Shown here piece after piece: positions 11,102-21,994 of a DNA stretch of 64,000 bases (within the stretch, counting starts at the first letter, position 1; every line of letters begins with the position of its first letter). Below the pieces are notes generated by a model, which made no database searches, was not told the origin of the DNA, and saw only the letters and a program-made list of their open reading frames with translations. The position numbers and the translations under genes were made by a program. The DNA is from Blepharisma stoltei (Eukaryota; Ciliophora; Heterotrichea; Heterotrichida; Blepharismidae): positions 496,001-560,000 of the forward strand of contig CAJZBQ010000003.1 of assembly GCA_914767885.1 (NCBI GenBank), in the 5' to 3' direction.

Positions 11102-13808
11102 GAGATTATAAGAGGAAAATATAATTTTTGTTTTCTCTTCGTCTAAACTTGCTTTTGAAACAAGTTCTCTAATTGTAGCTTTTTCTGATTTTGATAAAAA
11201 TTTAATTGTTGTGTTTATACGACTAGTTGACAATAACTCTATTAAAAATCCAGAAATCCAGTCAGAATCGAGCTCAGTAAGTGTATTGATGGATTTGATT
11301 ATAGTTGAAAAGACTTCTGGGGACATTTGATTGTTTTTGAAAAGGTCACTTATGTTTTGTGGAGAAAGATTCTAAATATTTCTTACATGGATAAATTCAT
11401 AAAGTTGCTGAGGGTTGTTCTTGAAGGAGTTTATAGTTACCTCAAAAGAAGTCGAGTTTTTTGGGGATTCGAAAGATCCTAGCTGCTCAAAAGCTTGCTT
11501 CTTTGCTTGTGAGATTGTTTCTTCTGAAAATGTCGTCGCTTTTGGTTTTGGCAATTTTTTCTCTGCAGGAGGCATTTTTATTTCCCTAGGATTTATCTCT
11601 GTAGGAGTCTTGATTTCTTCTGCGACTCCACTAAACCCGACATGTCTTGGGCTTTCATCAACCTTTTTTCCCTCTTTTTCTTCTTCATTTTCTTTTGCTA
11701 TTTTTTCAGCTTCGATAGCAGATTTCATCAAATTATCGAACTCTTTTTTGGCTACTAAATTAGATGGTTCGATTTCTGTGACCATTTTCATATGTTTTGC
11801 GGCATTTTTAAACAGTCCTGTGTTTCCTTCAGCTTTAGCTAGCCTATAAAGAGATTTTACATTCCCTGGGTCAACTTCAAGCACTTTTTCACAGTCTTTG
11901 ATGACTTCTTTATTGCAGTCAAGTTTAAGGTAAGCAAGAGCCCTGTTGTTATGCAGCTGAATAATCAAGGAAGTTACTCTAGCATCTTTAAGCTGTGCCT
12001 CTTTACTGATATTGACTTCGATTTTTTCAATTCCAGTAGAAAATTCAAGAATTGCTTCATCAAATTTTTCTTGTTTGAAATATAAATTTCCAGCCTCTTT
12101 AAGCTTTTCTATTTGTTGAATAAGCCCTTCAAGTGTTTGCAAATCTTTCAAGACTTCTGCTTCTTTATCGTTAGCCATTTGACCTGCATATCGCTGAAGT
12201 GCTTTGCTTGCTTGAATATTGCTAGGGTCAAGCTCTTTAACACAGATCATATCTGCGCGTGCTTTTAAAATTTGTTCTTTTTTCTCATAGGCTAAACCTC
12301 TTCTTAAATAAGCTTTAGATTTCGCAATATTATCAATTGGAGATTGCTCCAAAGCTAAAGAAGAATATTCAATTGTTTTATCATCATCGCCTTGCTGCAT
12401 ATAGCTTGCTGCGATATTATTGTATAGTGCTGCTTTTTCATTAGCTAGCAAGCTGGAGTTTTCTTTTGTTAAATCTATAAGTTCATTTGCGGCTGATAAA
12501 TAGGTGTCTATAGCTTTGCCATATTTTCCTTGGGTATAGTACTCATTGCCTTGCAGTTTCAGTTCTTGGGTCCTAGAAAGTATTTGTGAAGACTCACTAC
12601 CAGTATCAAGCAGTTTATCAGCTAATGGCTGTTCTTTTATTTCTTCCTGATTATTTTTTTGATCACTTTCTTTTTGCTCCTCATTTTCTTCTTCTTCCTC
12701 TTCAACTATTTGGATTCTTTTAAACCCTCCTGTTTTATTAACTTCATCTCTGCATTTTTTTAAATCAGCATTGGCTTCAGCATTTTCTGGTTCTTTTTCA
12801 ACTATAAATTCGAAATCTTTTAAAGCTTCTCTATATTCTTTTATTTCATAAATAAAATGGCAATCGGTTCGAGCGAAATTAGCTCCGCTAATTTTCTCTC
12901 CCTCATGGAATTTTTATTTATGAGGTTGGGTTTTCTTCTGAGAACTTCTGTACAGCAACAGCAGTTTAACTCTGGCGGATAAGTCTGAAGCACTGCTCCA
13001 AGTACTTCAAGAGGCTCAAAGTTTTACCTCTCAGCACAGCCGAGGAGGGTGACCCTTAGGATGAACACGCGCAGGAGCTGAGTCAAAGGAGCGAGGCAAC
13101 GCAGTCCGTCGAAGCCAGAACGCTGTATCTGCCCATATCCTGGTGCAACGAAGTGGATCGATCCAGAGGTCCATGCTACCCCGTAGTGGACGTTAAACAA
13201 TATAAATTTAATGTAATGTATTCTTTTAATTCAATATATGCTTTTCCTCTTCTGTTATAAGCTTTAACATAATTAGGATCCAGCTTAATAGCTTTGTTGC
13301 AGTCATCCACTACTTTTTGATATCTTTTTAGCTTTAAGCCTGCTAAAGCTCGGTTGCAATAGATTGCGGCATTGCTGGGGTCTAAAGCTTCTGCACGATT
13401 GTAGCACTCTATAGCTAATTCAAATTCTTTTGAGCGGGTATAATCATTTCCTTTGCTTTTTTCTTCTTCGGCTTTTTGCATATTAATCTGTTTTGTTTGA
13501 GTTTCAGCCTTGGAGAGCTCTTCTTCTTTTTTCTTTAATTCTTCCATTCACTCTTCAAGATCTTCTGAGAGCTTCTTCATCTCTTCTGATGAGGCTTCAT
13601 TAGTTGGCTTTTTGCTATGTAAAAGTTACAATTTTGGATCTAAAGATTCAAGTTTTGCCTGGATAGCATTTTCCAGGGCTTCAAACCCGCCTTCTTGCTT
13701 TAAAGCTTTAAGAGCTTTTTGAAGCTCTTTTGGTTTGTCTGTTTTTTCTACCCATTCAAAATCCACTTTGAGAATATCGAAATCTGGCTTCGTAGTCCTT
13801 GGATCCAT
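11099..13808 (-). CDS. SPAG1: SPAG1/RPAP3-like TPR co-chaperone
   Basis: Starts at ATG 13808. Removing 15-nt introns at 13615-13629 and 11372-11386 and the insertion at 12844-13218 (with one copy of its flank) gives 764 residues ending at TAA 11099-11101. There are three TPR clusters: the first in the DLDPNYVKAYNRRGKAY region, the others in the middle and C-terminal third. The end (about the last 110 residues) matches the RPAP3/SPAG1 C-terminal domain: FxxxxxSFKNNPQQLYEFIHNL, then ISDLFKNN. Family members bind HSP70/HSP90 and R2TP and assemble axonemal dyneins, which fits a ciliate. The first cluster is split by the insertion in the middle of a TPR helix. RPAP3 is the main alternative name. 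Confidence 0.85.
11372..11386 (-). other. 15-nt intron in SPAG1-like gene
   Basis: Minus-strand GTAAGAAATATTTAG. It contains an in-frame TAG; removing it joins Glu-Phe-Ile-His to Asn-Leu-Ser-Pro and completes the RPAP3_C-type domain. Confidence 0.9.
12844..13218 (+). mobile_element. GC-rich retroposon-like insertion (copy D)
   Basis: Flanked by a perfect 10-bp direct repeat TATTCTTTTA (12834-12843; 13219-13228) that starts with TA. It begins near ATAAATAAAATGGCAATCGG, sharing the ATAAAATGGC start with other GC-rich inserts, and ends AT-rich. Removing it with one repeat copy restores the TPR sequence Ile-Glu-Leu-Lys-Glu-Tyr-Arg-Glu-Ala-Leu. Confidence 0.75.
13615..13629 (-). other. 15-nt intron in SPAG1-like gene
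   Basis: Minus-strand GTAACTTTTACATAG, with a TAA in frame if retained. Removal joins Asp-Pro-Lys-Phe to Lys-Lys-Pro-Thr. Confidence 0.9.
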
Positions 13809-14309
13809 TTCTTTTCTATACGAATTATATTATTGATTGGGAATAATATTTTAATGTAAATTTAAAGATGCAAGCTCCAATTCATCCTAATTTATCATTT
13901 TTATTATTTAAATATACTAAAAATTAACTTTGATCAAATCAAATACGAAAAATAGCTTTTAATTATACGTGAAATTTTACTAAATTTTACATCAAAAGTA
14001 AGGTTAAATAGATTTTAACACTCAATTAGTAAGCGTTAGGTCGCTAAATAAACTGAATAAATAATCTCTCTAACAGCAAATAGCTAAAAGACAAATTAAG
14101 TTATAAGAAAAAGGAAAATTGTGACGTAATAGCTTAACAAATAAGTGTAATAGCTAATTTATTGTTAGAAGCTAAAAATATTTTAAATGAAGTTCATTAT
14201 CCTTTGTAAAGATAAATCAAGCAATAAAGCGATATCAGCACTAATATCTCCTCCTCAACTGTCATTACTAAATCATTAAATATTTTATTTGTTTTAATAA
14301 AAGCCATTT
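13809..14309. other. AT-rich divergent intergenic region
   Basis: About 500 bp between divergent genes. No ORF of interest, inverted repeat or GC-rich block was found. Confidence 0.6.
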
Positions 14310-16262
14310 ATGATCCCACATTCTTATAGTGAAATTCCAGACTCTATCCAAGCAATCTTAAGTATCCCTCCAAATAAAAGATCTTTAAGTGATATTGGCT
14401 CATTAATGAAAGCTACCTCACATATTAAATTTTTTCAAGATCTCATTGAAAGAGAAAAAAGCAGCAAAATTCACCAATCTCTATGCAAAGTTTTAAGCAT
14501 TAATGAATATAAATCAGGGAAAAATGTTTTTAAAGTGGGAGATGTAGCAAATGCTGTATTTTTTATATTGAAAGGCCAAGTAAGAGTTCTTGTTCCAGGA
14601 GATGCAGAGTATCAATATGATATTAAAACAGACTTAAAAGAAGGGCCAAATTTAGATGAACAATCTCCAGTGGAGTTTCATTCAACAAGAACTCGTGCTA
14701 AAACAATTTGTTTGCCACCAAGTCAGCTGTTACGTAATTATGTCCAAATGAAAATTTTCAATAAAGATATTGTTGCTGAAAATAAAAAACCCACCTTTAT
14801 TTTCCCAATAAAACAGCCAGGATATAAAGAAATAGCCACTATTGGCCCAGGAGCCTCTTTTGGAGAATTAGCTCTACACAGCGAAAAGCCACGCAACGCA
14901 ACTTTTGAATGTTTAAGACCGACAGTTTTAGCCGTTTTAAGTAAAGAAGATTATCAATCAGCAGCATCCTTGCATGAAAAAGCAACAAGTGAGAAAATTG
15001 AATTTTTGCAGTCACTTCCAGAATTTTCAGCCTGGACAAGACTAGCTTTATTCAAGCTTTGCTACTGTTTTAGTACACTTACTTTAAAGCGTGGCAACGT
15101 TTTAAGTTTATTGAATTACTCTAGCATTTTTAAATGCATGAAAGTCCCCTTCACTTGAGGTTCAGCTAAATTAACAGATCTGAACAAGGTAGGTGAACCG
15201 GCCTAACCGTCGAACCGTTAAAGTTAATAAGCTCGTTAAGACTTCTCTAGTCAGTGCCAATCTCAGCACCGACCCTTCTCTTCAAGCCGAGACTCTCAAG
15301 AAGCTTGAATTCTCTCACTAAGCTCTGTTTATAGGTCCATCCTGTTTGTGCATAAGCTAGGACCTATCCCTAACTGACATTTTTAATATTGTAAACGTTT
15401 TATTTTTAACGAAGGTGATCCTATTGATCAAATTTATATCATTAAAGAAGGAGAGTTAAAATACACCAAAAAATTTTGTGTAGAAGTCCCAAACTCATCT
15501 TATATAGATACCTTAGGCCAGCCTTATAATAAAATTAAAAAAATGAGATCTCCACAAACCCGTAGAATGAAAACATTACAAATTGTAATAAAGCAAAAAG
15601 GGGATATGTTTGGATATGAAGAAATATGAAATAAAAAAAATAGCAGGCAGTTTACCTGTGCATGCGTTTCTAATTCGGCTGAGATTTTTGCGATAAGCGA
15701 GAAAGAATTTTTGAAGAGAATAATGCATCCTGAATCAATAAAAGTGTTAGATGAACATAATAAAATTTTGAATAATTGGATTGAGAAAAGGACAGAAAAT
15801 CTCCAAGATATGGAAAATTATAAAGATAATATAGCTTTTACACCTGCACATAAGTTAAAGCAGCCTTCTAATACTGTTGATATGATGACTCAAAGACAAT
15901 CAAAACCCAATTACTACTCAGTAGAATCTACACCAAAACAAGCTAAAAATCTACCAAAAATTTTGATGTCACAATCTACTTCAACCTCAACAAAAAGTCC
16001 TAAGTCTTCAAGCCTCTCAAGACCACGGATTCGAGATTTAGAAGATAAGCCTGAGTTTTCATACTTTTCTATGTTTAACACTGAACTTACTGAAGATAGT
16101 TCAGTAAGTCCTTACAAGCATAATGGAAACACCAAAAGATTTAATGAGGTGTCCATGACTAGCAGAACAGAAAAAAACCTTAATATGAGTTTCAGCCCCA
16201 CTAAGTTGTCATCATCTAGGCACAGAAGAACAAATAAATTGAATAGAAGCTTCATATTATAA
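14310..16262 (+). CDS. Protein with two cyclic-nucleotide-binding domains
   Basis: Starts at ATG 14310 and ends at TAA 16260-16262, with a TGA read as Trp near 15628. The first cNMP-binding fold begins around residue 60 (LSINEYKSGKNVFKVGD), with a phosphate-binding-cassette motif FGELALHSEKPRNAT near residue 182, so it keeps the Glu and Arg that hold cyclic nucleotide. A second fold (NEGDPIDQIYIIKEGEL) lacks the FGE...RxA cassette and probably does not bind. The C-terminus is Ser/Lys-rich and disordered. No kinase or channel domain is present, so it could be a regulatory subunit or a stand-alone sensor. The second fold is broken by the insertion at about 15105-15402; removal at its 9-bp repeat leaves the frame one base off, so the true boundary is uncertain. 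Confidence 0.75.
15105..15402. mobile_element. GC-rich insertion (copy F), boundaries uncertain
   Basis: A GC-richer block lies between two copies of AACGTTTTA (15096-15104; 15394-15402). Cutting at this repeat removes 298 nt and leaves the second cNMP domain one base out of frame. Either the junction lies at other TA pairs (for example 15117/15387, 270 nt, in frame) or there is a small secondary change. Confidence 0.45.
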
Positions 16263-16511
16263 TGAAATTTTATCTATATATACTCCATGAACATTTATGG
16301 CTCGGTTTTAACTCCTCACTCACCTTACACGCCCAGTTGATGGTTTCATTTTAAGTGAAACAGGAAAAAGTACATAGAAGTTAATCATAATGAGTTTGAC
16401 GAATTATTCCTATTTCATCTAAGCTGAAATCGCCAGGGGGTTTGGGCAGGGGGAGTCAAGGCCGATCTATAACCTTGCTCACGCTATAGTCCTTTTAATT
16501 AAAATTTGCTT
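16263..16511. other. Intergenic region with a GC-rich block
   Basis: A GC-richer stretch at about 16296-16490 lies between two same-strand genes and resembles the GC-rich insertions elsewhere in composition. I found no flanking duplication and no coding potential. Confidence 0.35.
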
Positions 16512-17573
16512 ATGGGTTGTTGCAGTTCCAATTTAAAAGAAAGCCAGCACCAAAAGTTTTGTATATTTATGAAAGAATGCATAACAAGAAGCGACTTCAA
16601 AGGTATTGAATCTCTAGTAAGATCAAGTAGGGGAGAGACATGGCTTGATGAAAAAATTACAATTGCTAAAGGGCTTTCTCTTAATGCTTTAGGGTTCGCG
16701 CTCTGGCTGGGGAAAATAGATATTTTTGTATTTTTACATACAACTTTTAAAGCTGATTTATTACAGTGTGAATTAATTTTAGAAAAACAGTCTACAAGCA
16801 TACTCGAAATTATTTGTAAACAGGGCTATGGAGAATTGATGGATTATTATCTACCGATTTATTTAGAAAATTTTCATGATAATGCTCACTCAAAGGCCGT
16901 TGAGAGCTTGACTATTGATTTAGAAAAGTCTAAGCTATATGATTACAAGCCTAAAGGAACTTATACACCTATCCAAATAGCTTGTGAAAAAGGCTATATT
17001 AATATATTGAGCTCTGTGCATACTTTCTTTAAAGAATATCATTATTGTCCAAGCCAGCTTGATATTGACTATCAAGATGAAAAAACTGGCGAAAATTGTG
17101 CTTTGATAGCTTGTAAACAAGGAAATTTTTCTATGATAAAATTTTTGCATGAAGTTTGTTCGGCAAATTTCAAAGCCATTAACAGAAAAAATGAAGGCGC
17201 TTTACAAATCCTTGCAGCAGCAAGCAAGAAAAAACCTGCACAAGGACTGTATACGTGCTTTGAATACTTAGTTGAAACTGTCAAGGTTGATGTTATGTAT
17301 ATGTATGAGGAAACACTTTTATTGACTGATAATAAAGCTATTATAGGATATATAGAAAATAAATTGCTTTCTAAAGGAGTCAGAGTAAAAAAGGTAGAAA
17401 TTGAAGCAAAAATAATGGGAGAAAATGCTTCGCAAGCAAATTTTTCAAATGATAGTATTTATTTAGACTTGAAAAAATGCTTAGATAATGATGACGATAA
17501 AAAAAGCATGCCAAGCTCTGTTTTTCCTGTAGAAAATGATACAGGTTTTTGTAGTTCTATATCTATCATATAA
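16512..17573 (+). CDS. Ankyrin-like repeat protein with N-terminal lipidation signal
   Basis: 353 residues from ATG 16512 to TAA 17571-17573. I chose this ATG because it yields MGCCSS at the N-terminus, a classic N-myristoylation signal (Gly2, Ser6) with two adjacent Cys for palmitoylation; no upstream in-frame ATG precedes it. The body contains helical repeats of ankyrin type, best seen at TYTPIQIACEKGYINIL and NCALIACKQGNFSMIKFLHE. The C-terminal ~60 residues are acidic and disordered. The expected location is the cytoplasmic face of a membrane. No enzymatic domain is visible and the partner is unknown. The gene ends 21 bp from the convergent Tat-SF1-like gene. Confidence 0.75.
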   Translation: MGCCSSNLKESQHQKFCIFMKECITRSDFKGIESLVRSSRGETWLDEKITIAKGLSLNALGFALWLGKIDIFVFLHTTFKADLLQCELILEKQSTSILEIICKQGYGELMDYYLPIYLENFHDNAHSKAVESLTIDLEKSKLYDYKPKGTYTPIQIACEKGYINILSSVHTFFKEYHYCPSQLDIDYQDEKTGENCALIACKQGNFSMIKFLHEVCSANFKAINRKNEGALQILAAASKKKPAQGLYTCFEYLVETVKVDVMYMYEETLLLTDNKAIIGYIENKLLSKGVRVKKVEIEAKIMGENASQANFSNDSIYLDLKKCLDNDDDKKSMPSSVFPVENDTGFCSSISII

Positions 17574-17594
17574 TTCTATAACCTAATTAAAACT

Positions 17595-19273
17595 TTATTC
17601 GTTATCCTGATTTTCATCCTCACTATCGCTTTCTTCAAGCCAGTTTCCGAACTCCTCAATTCTTTTCTTTTCTTCAGCTTCATCTTCTTTTGACTAAATA
17701 TCTGTTATAATGATAAAATGATGGCATTCGCAAGGTATCGATGGGTACCACACACTTTGCATTTATGATTATGAAACTTGTTTTTTTTGTAATGCGAATT
17801 TGATACAGGCTATTACTGGTAAGCAACTTGGACAGGAGATGCATTCTCTCTGGTCAGTCCTGAGGGAATCTGAAAGGCTTTTGGTTTTCTCCACTTCAAT
17901 TCTGCAGTAGCAAAGAAGTCTTTAGTCATCACACGGTGTCAAGGAAGACAGAAATCACTTAATCATGAGCCATCAAAGTCGGAAAAATCGTCTCCAAGCG
18001 TGCCCTGGTAACCAAGACAGGCTGGTCTGACAACCTGTATCAAGATGGTGAAGCTCCAGAAAAAGCAACTCTATAATCAGCATTAAATGTTATAGGCATA
18101 TAAGTTAAGACTAAATATCTCATACTCTTCTATAGTCGCTTTTTCCATCCCAAAACTCACATTGTAGCACCCTTTTAGCATACATTCTCCCATTTAGTGT
18201 TTGAATGCACAGTTCAGCTTCAATAGCTTTTTCAAATTTTATCTCTACCACTCCTTCAGGATTATGCTCAAAAATCCTCATTCTTTGTACTTTTCCAATA
18301 TTGTCTTCAATTTCCCTCAACAAATCTATTCTTAAGTCCTCAAAAAATGTCGCTGATTTTTTTGCTTCTTCAATCTCAAATACATTTTTGATTATAACAA
18401 TCCTCAATCCTTTAGCTTCAGTCTCGTCTTCATTTCACCCTGATTGTCTTTCCTTTAATGTCTTCGCTTTGATTAACTGTAACTTGTCGACGTTGACTTT
18501 ATTTCTTGGAATATAGTCTCCTTTTTGTTTAAATTCGGCCTAGAAGTTTAATTTACGGGTTCAAGCTGTAGACGGAATCCTGGCTCAATTTCTTTGCTCT
18601 GTAAAATTGATATGGCCATAGCGACACTTTCGTCATGGGCATAGGATACTAGCCCATCACCTTTAGGCTTTCCTTGACTGTCTTTATATATTTTCACTTT
18701 AGGCTGCCCAGTGAATTTATCAAGACGGATTGCGCCTGCTTTAGAGAAAAGCTCGATTATTTTTTCGACTGTAATGTCGGTGGGAAGACCTGAAACGTAA
18801 AGGTTAGTGTTCACTTTAGGCTCATATCATTTACTTTTCTTTTTTTGTTGCTGGCGCTTGCGTTTTGCTTTTTTTTGTCCAAGGATTTTCTAAATTGGGA
18901 TTACTTTTTCTTCTTCAGATATTGCTTTGAGAATAAATAAGGGAAAGGGCGTTAATTTATTATTTCAGTTAGGATAAGCTATTTATAAGGTATCATTAGA
19001 ATAATAAAGTATAAAAATTTTTGGTTTTTCCTTGATTGGCTCATCTGGTTTCATATGAAGAGCGAGCTCAGTGTCTTCTTCTGCCAAACTTTGGATGAAT
19101 TCTTGGATTTTTCCAATTGGTGTTCAATCTGTCATTCCATCTTTTCATACAAGTGAAGAAAGTCCAAGCTCTTCAGTTCTCAGAAGTGCATCAATATCTC
19201 GAAAAGCAACTGGCCCTTCACTTTGCCCTTCATCATTAACATAGTGCCAGATTGGTTGAAAATCTTGATCCAT
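17595..19273 (-). CDS. HTATSF1: Tat-SF1/CUS2-like U2 snRNP splicing factor
   Basis: Minus strand from ATG 19273 to TAA 17595. Removing three tiny introns (18890-18904, 18540-18556, 18111-18125), a 78-bp IES and a GC-rich insertion gives 378 residues in one frame. Domains: an N-terminal GYF_2-like module (WHYVNDEGQSEGP, then WKDGMTDW with a TGA Trp); a basic linker; RRM1 (YVSGLPTDITVEKIIELFSKAG); the AEFKQKGDY link typical of Tat-SF1; and a UHM-type RRM2 (IQTLNGRMYAKRVLQCEFWDGKSDY), then an acidic tail with EFGNWLEE. Tat-SF1/CUS2 binds SF3B1 and helps load U2 at the branch site, of interest in a genome whose introns are 15 nt long. Domain order and linkers match the family well. Confidence 0.9.
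17704..18108 (+). mobile_element. GC-rich retroposon-like insertion (copy E) at an intron
   Basis: Flanked by a perfect 12-bp duplication GACTAAATATCT (17692-17703; 18109-18120). The first bases include ATAAAATGATGGCATTCGC, like the ATAAAATGGC start of copies A, B and D. The duplicated target covers the last 10 nt of a 15-nt intron plus 2 exon bases of the Tat-SF1-like gene, so the 3' splice site is present twice in the germline sequence. Confidence 0.75.
18111..18125 (-). other. 15-nt intron in Tat-SF1-like gene
   Basis: Minus-strand GTATGAGATATTTAG. Removing it (with the adjacent insertion) joins Asp-Tyr-Arg-Arg to Ser-Lys-Glu-Asp. Confidence 0.85.
18540..18556 (-). other. 17-nt intron in Tat-SF1-like gene
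   Basis: Minus-strand GTAAATTAAACTTCTAG. It joins Leu-Glu-Pro to Ala-Glu-Phe-Lys-Gln-Lys-Gly, the conserved linker of the family. It is two bases longer than most introns here. Confidence 0.75.
18890..18904 (-). other. 15-nt intron in Tat-SF1-like gene
   Basis: Minus-strand GTAATCCCAATTTAG. Removal joins Glu-Glu-Glu-Lys to Lys-Ile-Leu-Gly in frame. Confidence 0.8.
18936..19013. other. Short IES, 78 bp, in Tat-SF1-like gene
   Basis: The reading frame contains a TAA between two coding stretches. TA-to-TA removal of 78 nt joins Lys-Ile-Phe to Ile-Leu-Lys-Ala-Ile-Ser. End similarity is weak, so the exact TA pair is the best frame-consistent choice. Confidence 0.6.
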
Positions 19274-19572
19274 AATATGAAAATTAATAGAAATTAATAT
19301 TTTCACAAATAAATAGAATAAATAACTGTAAACTAATTCTCTCATGAGAATTCTATTAAATTATTACCATTTTTACTTCTTCCTTAGCTTCTAAGCTTTT
19401 TTTCAACTTAGCCTTTTCTTCTCTTGATAAGAAAATATTTTCTATTTATATACTTTAAGCTAAAATAATTATTTCCCATAATAATTTTCTTTTGAATATT
19501 TTCCTATTACTTTTTTTAATAAAATTGAAATTTTATGCTATTCCTGACAAGAATTATTTTATCACAATTTAA

Positions 19573-21853
19573 ATGGAGCCTAAGATCCTATACATTATGA
19601 TCGATGGACTCGCCGATGTTTCAAATGCGTCAATTAACAACAAAACCTATCTTCAATACTCAAAAAAGCCTACTTTAGACAATTTGGCAAATGCTGGTTT
19701 AACTGGACTTATAGATCCTGTGGAGACTGGCTTAGCTTGTGGTAGCGATGTTGCTCACATGTCTATTTTTGGCTATGAGCCTTTTAAAAATTATCAAGGA
19801 AGAGGGTCATTTGAAACATTAGGAGCTGGGCTAGATCTTGGGTATGACGATATTGCTTTCAAATGCAACTTTGCTACTTTGGATCCTGAAAGTGGATTAG
19901 TTACAAGAAGAAGAGTATAAATGGATAGGCTAATTAAGTAAAAAATTTATTAGAATTATGGTAAACTGTAATAATTTATATAAGCTTCCTTATTAATACT
20001 GTATGGTATATCAAGACAATTTTATAAATGGGGTTTGGATTTATGCCGATACTTAGACGATCGAGAAATTCCTGGTTATCCCGGATACAAAATTAATGTC
20101 TTGCATGCTACTGAGCATAGATGTGGCCTGAAAATCGTAGGTCAAAATCTATCTCACCAAATCGAAGGAACTGACCCATTAAAGGACAATTTACCCTTAA
20201 GAGAAGCAAAAGCATTACTCTCACACAGTTTATTTATCAAATTTTTAGCAATAAATTAAAATTCAAAAAGATTGTGTTCAATTTATATTTTTTTTAATTT
20301 TTATTAATATAATTTTTTTTAAAAAAAAATTAAGCCCCCTTTAATTTGAGCAGGGATTTTTGTTCCAATTTAAATGGGGGGGCATTGAAAAAATTTAATA
20401 TTATTTTATTAAAAGCTAAATAGATTGAGCAACCTTATGGATTGCTTAAGCCTTCAACTTACCATCCAAGTGGGGAAGCTATTCCCGATTAATAACAACA
20501 AAAAAATTTTTGCTATTAAATGGGGATAGAGTTAGATCCCAATGACAGAAACGCAGTGAATTCCGCAAATATTGTAAATGCTTTAAGTCATTGGATCTAT
20601 GAAGAACTATCAAAGCACCCAATTAACCAAGAAAGAGTAAGAGAACACAAGCCTCCAGCAAATATCCTGCTTCTAAGAGGATGCGGAGTCAAATTAAGAG
20701 TCCCTACATTCAGAAATAAGCATAACCTAAAATCATTTTTTATCGCACCAACAGCTATTATTAAAGGCCTAGCTATGACTCTCGGAGCTGACGTAATTAA
20801 TGTACCAGGAACAACTGGGGATATACATAGCAATTTTCAAGCGAAATTCGACAGAGCTATTGAGCTATTTAGAGAAGATTACGAGTTTGGCTTTGTCCAC
20901 ATAAAAGCAATTGATGATTTAGGACATGATAAAAATCTTGATGATAGGATCACTATGATAGAAAACATTGACAAAATCATTGGTGGCACCTTAAAAACCT
21001 TACTCCCCCCCATCCTTGATCGAACGATTGACTGTAAAAATTCTTAAAAATTGGGGAAAATTAACCCCATCCTTGATCGAACGATTTTCATATCATGCAA
21101 ATTTTTATATATAAAAATATATTAGTTATCAAAAGCTTGGGAAGATGTGCCTAATGAAGTTGTTTTCAGATACTTTGAGACGGCAGAAAGCTTCGGAATT
21201 AACAATCCGAAGTGATTCAGTCATCAACCTAGGCTTAAAAACTCGATAATCTAATAAAATAGAGATTCTTTAAAATTTTAAAAAAAATAAATTTAATTTA
21301 ATAAGGAGCAAATTAAAATTTATAAAGTTTAAAGGGGTAACTAATAAATCAAAATATTAAAAATTGGTATTTTTATGAAATTAATTCAATTTTTTGCTGT
21401 AAAAATAATTATTAAATACTTTTAACACTCTTATTTAAAAGTAAATAAAAAAATATATATATTTTTTTTTTTTATATATAAAATTTTTTTCCAAAAAAAT
21501 TTTTTTTAACCCCCATCCTTGATCGAACGACGGCGAGTCGTTCGATCAAGGATGGGGGGGGAGTTGGAGAAACTTATAGTGATATGATAGTTGTAGTTGG
21601 CGGAGACCACACCACAAATATACATATTGGAGATCATAGCTTTGAGCCAGTTCCTTTTATAGTAACAAGGCTGGAGATTTATAAAGCTCTAACAAATGGA
21701 GAAGATATCAGCAGAGAAGCATTAAGAGACAATGTCCAGGCTTTTAATGAAATTGATTGTGCGAAAGGAGTACTTGGGAGGTTTCCAGGAAGCGAAGTTA
21801 TGGAATTTTTGAAAAATTTAAGACAGAGAATTAAACAGATTAATAGTAGTTAA
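19573..21853 (+). CDS. Cofactor-independent phosphoglycerate mutase (archaeal/plant apgM type)
   Basis: Four pieces (19573-19917, 20011-20217, 20535-21002, 21566-21853) join to 435 residues after removal of three IESs. The metalloenzyme signatures are present: MIDGLADVS at the N-terminus, DPVETGLACGSDVAHMSIFGYEP with the metal-binding Ser, RYLDDREIPGYP, ATEHRCGLKIVG, GTDPLKDN, LLLRGCG, GATTGD-like PGTTGDIHS, GFVHIKAIDDLGHD and VGGDHTT. It ends with the CAKGVLGRFPGSEVMEFL tail seen in plant members. The family interconverts 3- and 2-phosphoglycerate without 2,3-bisphosphoglycerate and belongs to the alkaline-phosphatase superfamily. The enzyme is expected to be cytosolic and glycolytic. Homology across each junction is the strongest evidence in the window for precise IES removal. 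Confidence 0.93.
19918..20010. other. Short IES, 93 bp, in phosphoglycerate mutase
   Basis: TA at 19916-19917 and 20009-20010 (both in a TATA context). Removal gives Arg-Arg-Arg-Val-Ser-Arg-Gln-Phe-Tyr-Lys-Trp-Gly, aligning with the family. Left in place it brings a TAA. Confidence 0.85.
20218..20534. mobile_element. IES, 317 bp, degenerate family-2 MITE
   Basis: TTA flanks at 20215-20217 and 20532-20534, with imperfect terminal repeats (TTACTCTCAC / TAACTCTATC). An internal pair CCCCCTTTAATTTGAGC ... TTCCAATTTAAATGGGGGG resembles the family-2 end motif. Removal gives Lys-Ala-Leu-Asp-Pro-Asn-Asp in frame. Confidence 0.85.
21003..21565. mobile_element. Family-3 MITE/IES (motif CCATCCTTGATCGAACGA), 563 bp
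   Basis: Begins CTCCCCCCC and ends GGGGGGGGAG. The motif occurs twice in the same orientation at the left (21011, 21067) and as an inverted pair at the right (21512-21556). The left flank is TTA but the right is TTG, so the second TA is missing. Removing 21003-21565 gives Lys-Thr-Leu-Gly-Glu-Thr-Tyr in frame. Confidence 0.8.
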
Positions 21854-21994
21854 ATAGAAATCTTGTCAGATTAAATTTATATAATCAGCCCAAATATATA
21901 CAATAGATGCATAAGCTAGGTATTCTCATAAGCTAAACGACTTTTCTGATTCAAATAGTCCATAAAAACGGTTAATCCTCTATTATTTGTAAAA

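Noticed and set aside
19918-21565. Segments interrupting genes read as ordinary introns
   Set aside because: They have TA or TTA direct flanks, often inverted ends, and lengths of 59-2119 bp, while the clear introns here are 15-17 nt with GT...AG.
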